Program-made: the position numbers and the translations under genes
Shown: piece by piece, positions 1 through 5,952 of the stretch
How the letters are laid out: each line of letters opens with the position of its first letter
Position numbering within the stretch: position 1 is the stretch's first letter
The notes under the pieces: model-generated
What the model saw: only the letters and a program-made list of their open reading frames with translations
What the model was told of the DNA's origin: nothing
Databases searched by the model: none
NCBI GenBank assembly: GCA_003535335.1
Contig: DOHJ01000162.1
Location: 6,227-16,296, forward strand
Direction: 5' to 3'
Length of the DNA: 10,070 nt
DNA from: Paracoccaceae bacterium
Lineage (GTDB): Bacteria; Pseudomonadota; Alphaproteobacteria; Rhodobacterales; Rhodobacteraceae

Positions 1-41
1 GTGAACCCAAAGATACGCGGCCACATGATAATCGCTCTAAG

Positions 42-76
42 GCGCTGATATATATTTCAAATATAGTTTCCAGCGC
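42..76. repeat. Nested inverted repeat in the gene-free leader (1-240)
   Basis: GCGCTG (42-47) and CAGCGC (71-76) are perfect complements. Between them lies a second perfect inverted repeat, TATATTT (51-57), a single C, then AAATATA (59-65). The two repeats are nearly concentric. The right arm is followed only by TGTTTAAT, so it is a poor intrinsic terminator. It could be an operator or the tail structure of a transcript entering from the left. A reading frame open from the window edge (positions 3-83, ending TAA) runs through it, and I cannot tell whether that is the end of a real gene. Nothing else is recognisable in 1-240 apart from the Shine-Dalgarno sequence of the next gene. Confidence 0.35.
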
Positions 77-240
77 TGTTTAATCCGGGAATAGGACGCT
101 AAATGGCTTGCTGGGATGGGGACTAGCATTGACGTTGGTCGCGTTATAGTTGTTACTAAGAGACAATAACACCTGATATCTATCAAACTAAGTTCTACCG
201 TTTTGTTGTATATAGTAATCTGATAGAAAGGAGGTTGGGC

Positions 241-741
241 ATGCCTGCAGCTATTAATCGGGCCGCGCTTATTGCAATTACTGAAAAAGAATTTTCCAAG
301 CTAACCACATTGCTGGCTGGTGTTGATTCCAATATTGCGCAACGCCCATTTTGTGATGGTACAAGTATCAAAGATATAATCAGTCATCGCGCCCATTGGA
401 CCAATTTGTTTTTTGACTGGTATCAACAAGGGCAAGAAACAGGCAAAGCCGATATCCCCGCTAAGGGATATAAATGGAACCAGCTAAAAGAATACAACGC
501 CGACCTGCGCAAGCAGAATGCAGATGTTAGTTGGAAATATGCTCGGATGATGCTTGAGAAAAGCCACGCCCATCTAATTTTGTTCATTGAAAGCAAAACC
601 GACAAAGAGCTGTATGAAAAACCAATGCAAGGCGGGGGTAGTAAATGGACGACCGGGCGCTGGGCCGAAGCTGCCGGGGCAAGCCATTATCGTTCGGCCG
701 CTAAATATATCCGTAAATGCATGCGGGAAATGGCAAACTGA
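241..741 (+). CDS. ClbS/DfsB-family (DUF1706) four-helix-bundle protein
   Basis: The 166-residue protein has the overall pattern of the ClbS/DfsB family (DUF1706, PF08020). An N-terminal helix leads to IKDIISHRAHW (43-53), then a Trp-Tyr helix end (60-61), a GYKWNQLKEYNADL-type segment (77-89), and a C-terminal TTGRWAEAAGASHY segment (137-150) before a basic last helix. ClbS itself protects colibactin producers by hydrolysing the toxin's cyclopropane warhead; most relatives have no known substrate, and no toxin biosynthesis genes are visible here, so the substrate is unknown. No signal peptide or membrane segment is seen, so it should be cytosolic. The ATG at 241 is chosen because AAAGGAGG (227-234) sits 6 nt before it; an in-frame TTG at 235 would leave no room for that site. 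The stop is 4 nt from the stop of the convergent ArsR-type gene. Confidence 0.8.
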   Translation: MPAAINRAALIAITEKEFSKLTTLLAGVDSNIAQRPFCDGTSIKDIISHRAHWTNLFFDWYQQGQETGKADIPAKGYKWNQLKEYNADLRKQNADVSWKYARMMLEKSHAHLILFIESKTDKELYEKPMQGGGSKWTTGRWAEAAGASHYRSAAKYIRKCMREMAN

Positions 742-745
742 ATTT

Positions 746-1069
746 TTAGCCGCTTAGCTCTTGATCCAGAAACCGTTCAAAGGCGTCCAGATGAATGGCC
801 TCGAATTGCCCAAAGCCCTGCATCCAGATTGACGCATCGCGCAGTGCATCCGGTTCCAGTTTGCACCATTTTACCCGCCCGCGTTTTTCCTGGCTTATTA
901 ATCCCGCCCGGGTCAGGATTATCAGGTGTTTTGAAATTGCAGCTAAAGACATTTCAAAAGGTTCAGCCACGTCGGTCACGGCCATGTCATCTTCTAGCAG
1001 CATTGCAAGAATTGACCGTCGTGTTGCATCGCCCAGAGCTGCAAATGTGCTATCCAAAGTCGTTTTCAT
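746..1069 (-). CDS. ArsR-family winged-helix transcriptional regulator
   Basis: This 107-residue protein is the usual size for a single-domain ArsR-family repressor. It opens with the typical LDSTFAALGDATRRSILAML helix (5-24), followed by the DNA-binding helix-turn-helix (about 31-58, VTDVAEPFEMSLAAISKHL into ILTRAGLI). The wing is near residues 59-71. The ELCVCD metal site of ArsR/SmtB metal sensors is absent, and the only Cys is Cys69 in the wing region. That resembles the non-metal subgroup often found next to SRPBCC/AHSA1 genes, although no such partner is present here. There is no convincing Shine-Dalgarno sequence before the ATG at 1069. A candidate promoter would start transcription at about that ATG, so a leaderless message is plausible. 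The ligand and the targets beyond itself are unknown. Confidence 0.85.
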   Translation of the reverse strand: MKTTLDSTFAALGDATRRSILAMLLEDDMAVTDVAEPFEMSLAAISKHLIILTRAGLISQEKRGRVKWCKLEPDALRDASIWMQGFGQFEAIHLDAFERFLDQELSG

Positions 1070-1075
1070 AGCGAG

Positions 1076-1116
1076 TGGTTATGCTTTGATGGTGCAATCG
1101 TCAACCATTTGGTTGA
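1076..1116 (-). promoter_or_regulatory. Candidate ArsR autoregulatory operator and promoter
   Basis: TCAACCA-TT-TGGTTGA (1101-1116) is a perfect 7-bp inverted repeat with a 2-bp centre. The TCAA...TTGA ends resemble ArsR-family operators. On the minus strand, its last four bases begin a -35-like TTGACG (1104 down to 1099). A 17-bp spacer leads to a weak -10-like TAACCA (1081 down to 1076). The predicted transcription start falls at about the A of the ArsR start codon. The palindrome is seen directly; the promoter and its autorepression are inferred. Confidence 0.5.
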
Positions 1117-1239
1117 ATGTCTGAATACCAACAATATCCCGAAACGGCTATAGGTTTTAGTACTGCTGTTTGTTTGCGAAGTTTAATAAATGATGTAAAA
1201 ACAATGTGTTGCTTCACGTAAAGTATAATTTGTTCCTAC

Positions 1240-1268
1240 TTGACTCCTTGCGCCCTTATTCCTAATTT
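1240..1268 (+). promoter_or_regulatory. Candidate sigma-70 promoter of the atp (F0) operon
   Basis: TTGACT (1240-1245) is followed by a 17-bp spacer and TAATTT (1263-1268). Transcription would begin near 1275, leaving about 24 nt before the atpI ATG, with GAAGGG at 1283-1288 as Shine-Dalgarno. An upstream TATAAT (1224-1229) has no good -35 box at the right distance. The rest of the 1117-1239 gap shows nothing I can name. Confidence 0.5.
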
Positions 1269-1298
1269 CCTTTTAACTTTCTGAAGGGCCTATTGTCT

Positions 1299-1628
1299 AT
1301 GTCTGACACACCTGATCCTGAGCTGCTGGCGCAGCTTGAAAAAAGGATTGCCGCGGTTAAGAAGACGCATGAACCGGACCCCAAGGAAATAACGAATGTC
1401 GGCCAGATGGAATACGCTTGGCGGATGATCATAGAATTAATGGTCGGTATCTGTATCGGCTTTGGTATTGGTTACTGGCTGGATGTGTTTTTTGACACGA
1501 TGCCGTGGTTTCTAGTGCTGTTTACATTATTAGGGTTCGCGGCCGGGGTGAATGTGATGCTCAAAACGGCCAAAGAACTGCAGCAGGATAACGCGGCGCA
1601 AGATGCCGGAAATGACGAGGGGAAATAG
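1299..1628 (+). CDS. atpI: ATP synthase accessory protein AtpI
   Basis: AtpI is an inner-membrane accessory protein of F-type ATP synthase, encoded first in many atp operons and thought to assist c-ring assembly and Mg2+ handling. This 109-residue version has a charged, coil-forming N-terminus (about 1-40, ending EYAWR). Two transmembrane helices follow: about 43-60 ([17 protein letters not shown]) and 69-88 ([20 protein letters not shown]). The [10 protein letters not shown] linker between them and the polar acidic tail are usual for alphaproteobacterial AtpI. The ATG at 1299 gives MSDTPDP. An in-frame TTG at 1293 lies 4 nt after GAAGGG (1283-1288) and is a possible alternative start; the ATG is about 10 nt away. 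The gene ends 2 nt before atpB, so the two are co-transcribed. Confidence 0.88.
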   Translation: MSDTPDPELLAQLEKRIAAVKKTHEPDPKEITNVGQMEYAWRMIIELMVGICIGFGIGYWLDVFFDTMPWFLVLFTLLGFAAGVNVMLKTAKELQQDNAAQDAGNDEGK

Positions 1629-1630
1629 AC

Positions 1631-2383
1631 GTGGCAGCAGATGCACAATCCGAGGGACTGCAGTTTCGCCCGATGGACCAGTTCAAGATCGAGCCTCTAT
1701 TTGGGGGTGACGTCATTCACTGGTACACGCCGACCAATACTGCCATGTGGATGGGCATTGCTGTTATTGCAATCGTTCTTTTGCTGGTGGTTGGCACGCG
1801 TCGCCGGGCGATTATTCCAAACCGCACCCAGTCGATTGCCGAGCTTGCCTATGGTTTTGTGCATTCGATGGTCGAGGACGTGGCGGGCAAAGAGGGTCTT
1901 AAATACTTCCCCTATGTTATGACATTGTTCATCTTCATCGTTTTTTCGAACTTTCTAGGTCTGCTCCCGATGAGCTTTACCACCACCTCGCATATTGCGG
2001 TAACGGTTGTGCTGGCTCTGCTGGTATTTGTTTCTGTGACCGTTCTGGGCTTTTATAAAAACGGGCTCAAATTTTTGGGACTGTTTTGGGTTTCATCGGC
2101 ACCTCTTGCCCTGCGTCCAGTGCTGGCCGTAATTGAAATCATCTCATATATGGCGCGTCCGGTTAGCCACTCTATTCGTTTGGCGGGTAACTTGATGGCT
2201 GGCCACGCTGTTCTTAAGGTTTTTGCCACTTTTGCCGGCGTGGGGCTGGCTATTGCACCGCTCGCGCTTTTGGGTGTTGTTGGCATGTTTGCAATGGAAA
2301 TGCTGGTTTCATTCATTCAGGCCTATGTTTTCACTATTCTGACTTGTGTTTATCTAAAGGATGCGCTGCACCCATCACACTAG
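1631..2383 (+). CDS. atpB: F0F1 ATP synthase subunit a
   Basis: Subunit a is the stator channel protein of the F0 sector. It carries the proton half-channels and the essential arginine that faces the c-ring. The 250-residue protein matches the family in length and has five or six hydrophobic helices. The signature [12 protein letters not shown] places the essential Arg at 183 (equivalent to E. coli aArg210), and the C-terminal helix has [10 protein letters not shown] with Gln230 (equivalent to Gln252). The motif SNFLGLLP (106-113) is also typical. The start is GTG at 1631, with GAGGGG (1617-1622) 8 nt upstream, inside the end of atpI. The gene follows atpI by 2 nt and is followed 53 nt later by atpE, the standard F0 order. 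Confidence 0.97.
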   Translation: MAADAQSEGLQFRPMDQFKIEPLFGGDVIHWYTPTNTAMWMGIAVIAIVLLLVVGTRRRAIIPNRTQSIAELAYGFVHSMVEDVAGKEGLKYFPYVMTLFIFIVFSNFLGLLPMSFTTTSHIAVTVVLALLVFVSVTVLGFYKNGLKFLGLFWVSSAPLALRPVLAVIEIISYMARPVSHSIRLAGNLMAGHAVLKVFATFAGVGLAIAPLALLGVVGMFAMEMLVSFIQAYVFTILTCVYLKDALHPSH

Positions 2384-2436
2384 TCGGACCCGACCACAAT
2401 TAATTCAAGCAAGTTCCAACGTAAGGAGAATACACT

Positions 2437-2673
2437 ATGGAAAATGAACTGGCGCTACTAGGTAAATACATCGGCGCAGGCCTTGCAACTATCGGTATCG
2501 GTGGCGCTGCTTTGGGTGTGGGTGCAATTGTATCCAGCTACTTGGCAGGCGCATTGCGCAACCCTTCGGCTGCTGCCAGCCAGACTGCTATGCTTTTTGT
2601 TGGCATCGCTTTTGCCGAGGCTCTGGGAATCTTTTCGTTCCTGGTTGCTCTACTGCTTTTGTTCGCGGCCTAA
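2437..2673 (+). CDS. atpE: F0F1 ATP synthase subunit c
   Basis: Subunit c is the proteolipid that forms the rotating c-ring. The 78-residue protein has the two-helix hairpin. Helix 1 (about 8-36) is rich in Gly and Ala for tight ring packing, and the polar loop carries Arg41-Asn42-Pro43. Helix 2 (about 48-76) holds the proton-carrying carboxylate Glu61 in [13 protein letters not shown]. The residues after Glu61 do not form the Ser/Thr pattern of Na+-binding rings, so H+ coupling is inferred. AAGGAG (2423-2428) lies 8 nt before the ATG and is the best Shine-Dalgarno sequence in the operon. That fits the need for many c copies per complex. A stable hairpin follows the stop. Confidence 0.97.
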   Translation: MENELALLGKYIGAGLATIGIGGAALGVGAIVSSYLAGALRNPSAAASQTAMLFVGIAFAEALGIFSFLVALLLLFAA

Positions 2674-2698
2674 AAATCTTAGAACCAATCCTTACGAC

Positions 2699-2727
2699 CG
2701 GTGTGCCCTTTCAAACTGGGCACGCCG
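2699..2727 (+). promoter_or_regulatory. Intercistronic RNA hairpin between atpE and atpF'
   Basis: Bases 2699-2708 (CGGTGTGCCC) pair with 2718-2727 (GGGCACGCCG). The stem has 10 bp with one G-U pair and a 9-nt loop. No T-run follows, so it is not an intrinsic terminator. Its place directly behind the c-subunit gene suggests a 3' barrier that stabilises an atpE-containing transcript or limits read-through. The hairpin is read from the sequence; the role is inferred. Confidence 0.6.
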
Positions 2728-2758
2728 ATGTAATCACGGTTCCTGAGAGGACGAGAAC

Positions 2759-3289
2759 ATGGCAACAGACGTAACTGAAACAGCTGGCAAAGCGGCCGAG
2801 CCAGGCATGCCGCAGCTGGATTTTAGCACATTTCCAAACCAGATGTTCTGGTTGATGGTCACGCTTGTCGTGATCTACTTTATCCTGTCGCGGGTGGTTT
2901 TGCCGCGTGTAGATTCGGTTTTATCCGAACGGCAAGGGACAATTACAAATGACATTTCTGCCGCCGAAGAGCTGAAGCTCAAGGCCCAAGAAGCAGAAGA
3001 AGCCTATAGCAAAGCGCTGGCTGACGCCCGCACCGAAGCACAAAAAATAGCAGCGGAAGCCAAGGCTGAAATTCAGTCAGATCTGGATATCGCAATTAGC
3101 AAAGCCGATGCAGAAATTGCTGCGCGATCTGCCGAAGCTGAAAAAGCAATTGCTGAAATTCGCAAAGGCGCTGTGGCCAGTGTGAAAGAAGTTGCTGGCG
3201 ATACTGCCAAAGAGATTGTTGCGTCGATGGGGGTTAAGGCAGATGCTAAAACCATTACCGCTGCGGTTTCCACACGGATGAAAGGGTAG
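2759..3289 (+). CDS. atpF': F0F1 ATP synthase subunit b' (second stator stalk subunit)
   Basis: Subunit b' pairs with b to form the heterodimeric peripheral stalk found in photosynthetic bacteria and many alphaproteobacteria. The 176-residue protein has a short polar N-terminus ending [15 protein letters not shown]. One transmembrane helix follows (about 28-46, into [18 protein letters not shown]). The rest, to about 160, is a long Ala/Glu/Lys-rich coiled coil. The [15 protein letters not shown] stretch after the membrane helix is characteristic of b'. GAGAGG (2745-2750) lies 8 nt before the ATG. It ends 4 nt before atpF, and the Shine-Dalgarno sequence of atpF lies inside its last codons, suggesting coupled translation. 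Also named atpX or atpG in some annotations. Confidence 0.93.
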   Translation: MATDVTETAGKAAEPGMPQLDFSTFPNQMFWLMVTLVVIYFILSRVVLPRVDSVLSERQGTITNDISAAEELKLKAQEAEEAYSKALADARTEAQKIAAEAKAEIQSDLDIAISKADAEIAARSAEAEKAIAEIRKGAVASVKEVAGDTAKEIVASMGVKADAKTITAAVSTRMKG

Positions 3290-3293
3290 GCTC

Positions 3294-3848
3294 ATGAAAA
3301 AACTTGCAACCCTATTTATTATTACCGCAACACCGGCACTGGCTGCCAGTGGGCCATTCTTTTCAATGAAGAATACCGACTTTATTGTGCTGATTGGTTT
3401 TATCCTGTTCGTTGCTCTGCTGGTTTACCTCAAGGTTCCCGGTTTGGTTGGCGGCATGCTGGACAAGCGCGCCGAAGGTATTAAATCCGAACTGAACGAG
3501 GCCAAGGCGTTGCACGAAGAGGCGCAAATCTTGCTGGCTTCATATGAGCGCAAGCAAAAAGAAGTTCAGGAACAAGCCGATCGCATCGTGGAAGCGGCCA
3601 AGACTGAAGCGCAGAACGCTGCAAATGAAGCAAAAGAAGATCTAAAAGAATCTATCGCACGTCGTCTTGCGGCGGCAGATGACCAGATTGCCTCAGCCCA
3701 AGATGCAGCGATAAAAGAGGTGCGTGATACTGCCATTGTTGTGGCTGTAGCTGCGGCAAATGATGTAATCGCCTCTAAGTTAACTGCTGCTGACGGCAAT
3801 GCGCTGATTGAGGATGCAATCAAGGATGTTGCTGCAAAACTCCATTGA
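3294..3848 (+). CDS. atpF: F0F1 ATP synthase subunit b
   Basis: This is the second half of the peripheral stalk. The 184-residue protein begins with a signal-peptide-like stretch: MKK, a hydrophobic core, and ATPALA with a probable cleavage after residue 17. A membrane helix follows (about 28-46, TDFIVLIGFILFVALLVYL). Then comes KVPGLVGGMLDKRAEGIKSEL and a long coiled coil (about 55-160) with ASYERKQKEVQEQADRI. The N-terminal leader in front of the membrane helix is unlike E. coli b and fits the Rhodobacterales form. AAGGG (3282-3286) in the end of atpF' is 7 nt before the ATG. It is the last gene of the operon, with an intrinsic terminator 42 nt downstream. The F1 genes are absent, as is usual where alphaproteobacteria split F0 and F1. 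Confidence 0.95.
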   Translation: MKKLATLFIITATPALAASGPFFSMKNTDFIVLIGFILFVALLVYLKVPGLVGGMLDKRAEGIKSELNEAKALHEEAQILLASYERKQKEVQEQADRIVEAAKTEAQNAANEAKEDLKESIARRLAAADDQIASAQDAAIKEVRDTAIVVAVAAANDVIASKLTAADGNALIEDAIKDVAAKLH

Positions 3849-3889
3849 TTGACAACCTGTTCGGGTAATCATCACTAACTGCAAAATTT

Positions 3890-3920
3890 AAACCCGGCCT
3901 TTTTGGTCGGGTTTTGTTTT
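3890..3920 (+). terminator. Rho-independent terminator of the atp operon
   Basis: AAACCCGGCC (3890-3899) pairs with GGTCGGGTTT (3905-3914) in a 10-bp stem with one G-U pair and a 5-T loop. The descending arm runs into TTTTGTTTT (3912-3920). It lies 42 nt after the atpF stop and separates the operon from the riboswitch unit. Confidence 0.9.
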
Positions 3921-3984
3921 GGAATACTTGCATAAATTTTCATGATCGGTTAGCCATTGATAGCTGTCCAAAATAGGGCAGTAT

Positions 3985-4120
3985 GTTCTCAGGGCGGGGT
4001 GCAATTCCCCACCGGCGGTAAATCATGCAAGTGAAAGCCCGCGAGCGCCTTTAGAAATAAAGGGTCAGCAGATCCGGTGAGATACCGGAGCCGACGGTTA
4101 AAGTCCGGATGGAAGAGAAC
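3985..4120 (+). promoter_or_regulatory. FMN riboswitch (RFN element)
   Basis: The conserved RFN core is plain. The P1 strand GTTCTC (3985-3990) is followed by AGGGCGGGGTGCAATTCCCC and ACCGGCGGTAAAT. A variable arm comes next, then AGCCCGCGAGCGC, the stem GATCCGG/CCGGAG, GCCGACGGTTAAAGTCCGGAT, and GGAAGAGAAC. The closing GAGAAC (4115-4120) is the exact complement of GTTCTC. The aptamer binds FMN and turns down flavin synthesis or uptake genes. Here it precedes the transporter gene that starts at 4210. I see no terminator with a T-run between 4120 and 4210, so control is probably at translation start. I found no convincing promoter in 3921-3984. Confidence 0.96.
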
Positions 4121-4161
4121 GGGATTTGAAAAACGCCAACACGGGTGTATTTTCATTTATG

Positions 4162-4201
4162 TCCTGTTTTGCCTTGGGTCTTGTGCGCAAAACGAAAGGG
4201 A
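4162..4201 (+). promoter_or_regulatory. Candidate Shine-Dalgarno-sequestering hairpin of the riboswitch
   Basis: GTTTTGC (4166-4172) pairs perfectly with GCAAAAC (4187-4193). Across a 4-nt bulge, TCCT (4162-4165) can pair with GGGA (4198-4201), which is the core of the Shine-Dalgarno sequence AAAGGGA 8 nt before the ATG at 4210. This would hide the ribosome site and suits an FMN-dependent translational off-switch. The pairing is visible; its link to the FMN-bound state is inferred. Confidence 0.4.
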
Positions 4202-4209
4202 CAAACGCC

Positions 4210-5112
4210 ATGACTCAACTAACCGGCAGCAAAAATGCTGCATATATCGGGGCGGCCTATATGGTCGGGGCCGGTTTGATTTTCGCTATTATTAACGTTG
4301 CCAATACGCAGTTAACTTGGGTTTACGGCCTAAAATCTACAACTGTTGCGTTTTGGGAATATTTTATCGCATTGCTGTTTAGCCTGCCATGGGTTTTCAA
4401 AAATTTGCATAGCGCCTTAACCACCTCGCAGATACCCTTGCATATCTTGCGTGTCGCCTTGGCGGCTGGCGGAGTTCAGCTGTGGGTTTTGGGGTTTTCG
4501 TCAGGTGTTCCGCTGTGGCAAATGATTGCATTAATCATGACCTCACCGTTTTTTGTCACCATCGGCTCCTTATTGGTACTGGGCGAAACAGTCACAAAAG
4601 AGCGCTGGATTTCACTTGTTATCGGTTTTATCGGCACAATGATTATCCTTAGCCCCTGGTCGGATGAATTCACAATCGCCGTGCTTTATCCTCTTGGTGC
4701 ATCATTTATGTGGGCTATGTATTCGCTGATAACCAAACACATGACAAGAACCGAAAATGCGGACACTATGACCCTATATTTACTGCTGCTATTAACGCCA
4801 ATTAACGCTGTTCTGGCTTTTAATAGCGGTTTTATTATCAAAACAGACGCTGCAATAGTCAGCTCTGAATTCGCAATAGCCATAGTCGTAACCGTCGGAG
4901 TTCTGGTTGCTGTAGCCCAATATTTTCTGGTCAAGGCCTATAGCATTGCCGATGCGGCCTATCTGCAACCTTTCGATTATGTAAAACAACCGGTCAACAT
5001 ACTTCTTGGCTGGATCGTCTACAGTTACTTACCAGAAGGTATCATGTGGCTAGGTGCGACCTTGATTTTTGGCGCATCTTTGTATTTACTTTGGTCTGAA
5101 TCAAAAAAATAA
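4210..5112 (+). CDS. ribN: RibN-type riboflavin transporter (DMT superfamily, EamA domains)
   Basis: The 300-residue protein is almost wholly hydrophobic, with about ten membrane helices. It is the usual length for a 10-TM drug/metabolite transporter with two EamA repeats (about 12-148 and 155-296). The end of the first repeat, IMTSPFFVTIGSLLVLGETVTKERW (about 109-133), is the classic EamA signature, split here by its Gly-Glu-Thr turn. The FMN riboswitch directly upstream is strong context for flavin uptake; RibN proteins of this superfamily are known riboflavin importers under the same switch in other proteobacteria. The ATG at 4210 is chosen for its AAAGGGA Shine-Dalgarno (4195-4201, spacing 8). 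In-frame starts at 4126 (TTG) and 4159 (ATG) lack one, and the first abuts the aptamer. It ends 4 nt from the convergent GntR-type gene. Substrate is inferred from the switch, not from the protein alone. Confidence 0.85.
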   Translation: MTQLTGSKNAAYIGAAYMVGAGLIFAIINVANTQLTWVYGLKSTTVAFWEYFIALLFSLPWVFKNLHSALTTSQIPLHILRVALAAGGVQLWVLGFSSGVPLWQMIALIMTSPFFVTIGSLLVLGETVTKERWISLVIGFIGTMIILSPWSDEFTIAVLYPLGASFMWAMYSLITKHMTRTENADTMTLYLLLLLTPINAVLAFNSGFIIKTDAAIVSSEFAIAIVVTVGVLVAVAQYFLVKAYSIADAAYLQPFDYVKQPVNILLGWIVYSYLPEGIMWLGATLIFGASLYLLWSESKK

Positions 5113-5152
5113 CAGCTCAGCGCGCCTTTTCCTGTTGCAAGCGAAGGCGCGC
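5103..5152 (-). terminator. Possible terminator at the 3' end of the GntR-type gene
   Basis: GCGCGCCTT (5120-5128) and AAGGCGCGC (5144-5152) form a perfect 9-bp inverted repeat with a 15-nt loop, covering the last codons of the GntR-type gene. On the minus strand a run of seven T follows, but about 10 nt after the stem, so the spacing is poor for an intrinsic terminator. The plus strand has no T-run after it. Confidence 0.3.
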
Positions 5153-5884
5153 AATCTGCTCATTATGGTCAGCTTTCCTCTGATCCAGCATCGAGCCTTC
5201 AACATATTTTAAATGCGCTTCTACTGCGGCGCGGGCACCGGTAGCATCACGGTTTTGAAGTGCGGCGTTAATCATGCCGTGTTGTTCTAACAAGGCAGAA
5301 CGCGTTGTGCGCTGCTTGAACATCACCTTGCGATTATAAAACACACCTTCACGCAGCAACCCGAACATTGAACGCATCATATGCAGCATGATCACATTAT
5401 GGCTCGCCTCGACAATCGCCAAATGAAACTCGGCATCCAAAGCGGCCTCCCCGGACGGATCCGGCTTTTGGTGGGCAGCTTTCATTTTCAAATATACTTG
5501 GTTAATTACCTCGAGATCAGTATCAGAACCTAAACGTGCGGCGCGTTCTGCGGCCATGCCTTCCATGTCGCGACGAAAATCCAGATAATCGAAAACGGCT
5601 TCGTCATGGCTGGAAAACAGGCGTGTTAACGGCTCAGGAAATACAGCATTCAAGGTACTTGCCACAAAAATCCCCGCATTTGCGCGCGTTTCCAACAGCC
5701 CCCGCACCTGTAATTCTGCCACAGCTTCGCGCAAAGACGGCCGCGAAACTTTCATTTTTTCGCTCAATTCGCGTTCAGAAGGCAACCGTTCACCGGGTCG
5801 CAATATTCCCCGCAAGATCAACTGTTCAATCTGGAATAGAACTGATTGCGAGATTTTTTCAGGCTGGACTGGTTTAAACGGCAT
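5117..5884 (-). CDS. GntR/FadR-family (FCD) transcriptional regulator
   Basis: The 255-residue protein is a PdhR/LldR-like member of the FadR subfamily of GntR regulators. The N-terminal winged helix-turn-helix (about 10-75) has LRPGERLPSERELSEKMKV and SRPSLREAVAELQVRGLL. The C-terminal FCD effector domain (about 95-230) keeps a likely metal site: Asp150 and His154 (DAEFH), His202 and His224. Such proteins usually sense a small organic acid, but no metabolic gene is adjacent, so the effector is unknown. The ATG at 5884 is set by AAAGGA, 6 nt upstream. A longer frame from GTG at 5917 would begin inside the operator palindrome. The gene sits alone between ribN (convergent) and the ompA-like gene (same strand, upstream). 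Autorepression is likely from the palindrome over its promoter. Confidence 0.9.
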   Translation of the reverse strand: MPFKPVQPEKISQSVLFQIEQLILRGILRPGERLPSERELSEKMKVSRPSLREAVAELQVRGLLETRANAGIFVASTLNAVFPEPLTRLFSSHDEAVFDYLDFRRDMEGMAAERAARLGSDTDLEVINQVYLKMKAAHQKPDPSGEAALDAEFHLAIVEASHNVIMLHMMRSMFGLLREGVFYNRKVMFKQRTTRSALLEQHGMINAALQNRDATGARAAVEAHLKYVEGSMLDQRKADHNEQIARLRLQQEKAR

Positions 5885-5889
5885 CTGGT

Positions 5890-5933
5890 TTCCTTTGTGG
5901 TCAAAATATATGACCACAAAGGAACAAGAACAA
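5890..5933 (-). promoter_or_regulatory. GntR-gene promoter with 14-bp inverted-repeat operator
   Basis: TTCCTTTGTGGTCA (5890-5903) and TGACCACAAAGGAA (5911-5924) are perfect 14-bp inverted repeats separated by AAATATA. The TGGTC/GACCA half-sites are of the kind bound by FadR-subfamily regulators, although more widely spaced than in FadR itself. On the minus strand, -35 TTGTTC (5933-5928), a 17-bp spacer and -10 TATATT (5910-5905) place the -10 in the repeat's spacer. The proximal arm contains the gene's AAAGGAA Shine-Dalgarno. A regulator on this site would block its own promoter. Confidence 0.75.
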
Positions 5934-5952
5934 CATAAAAATAAATGCCGGC

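Noticed and set aside
3..83. Frame open from the window edge ending at TAA 81-83, possible C-terminus of an upstream gene
   Set aside because: Only 26 residues with no recognisable motif; another frame ends at TGA 46-48. It cannot be told from chance without sequence to the left.
795..1124. Plus-strand frames over the ArsR-type gene
   Set aside because: Antisense shadows of a well-supported HTH gene, without ribosome sites or motifs.
1224..1229. Perfect TATAAT upstream of atpI as the operon's -10 box
   Set aside because: No -35-like hexamer 16-18 bp upstream; TTGACT-17-TAATTT at 1240-1268 is the better-spaced pair.
3957..3985. TTGATA-17-AGTATG as a promoter for the riboswitch unit
   Set aside because: Transcription would start inside the 5' strand of P1 and the -10 is poor.
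4126..4209. N-terminal extension of the riboflavin transporter from TTG 4126 or ATG 4159
   Set aside because: Neither has a Shine-Dalgarno sequence and the first begins 6 nt after the aptamer; ATG 4210 has AAAGGGA at good spacing and gives a normal EamA start.
5885..5917. Longer GntR-family protein starting at GTG 5917
   Set aside because: The extra 11 codons lie within the operator palindrome and would have no ribosome site; ATG 5884 has AAAGGA at 6 nt.
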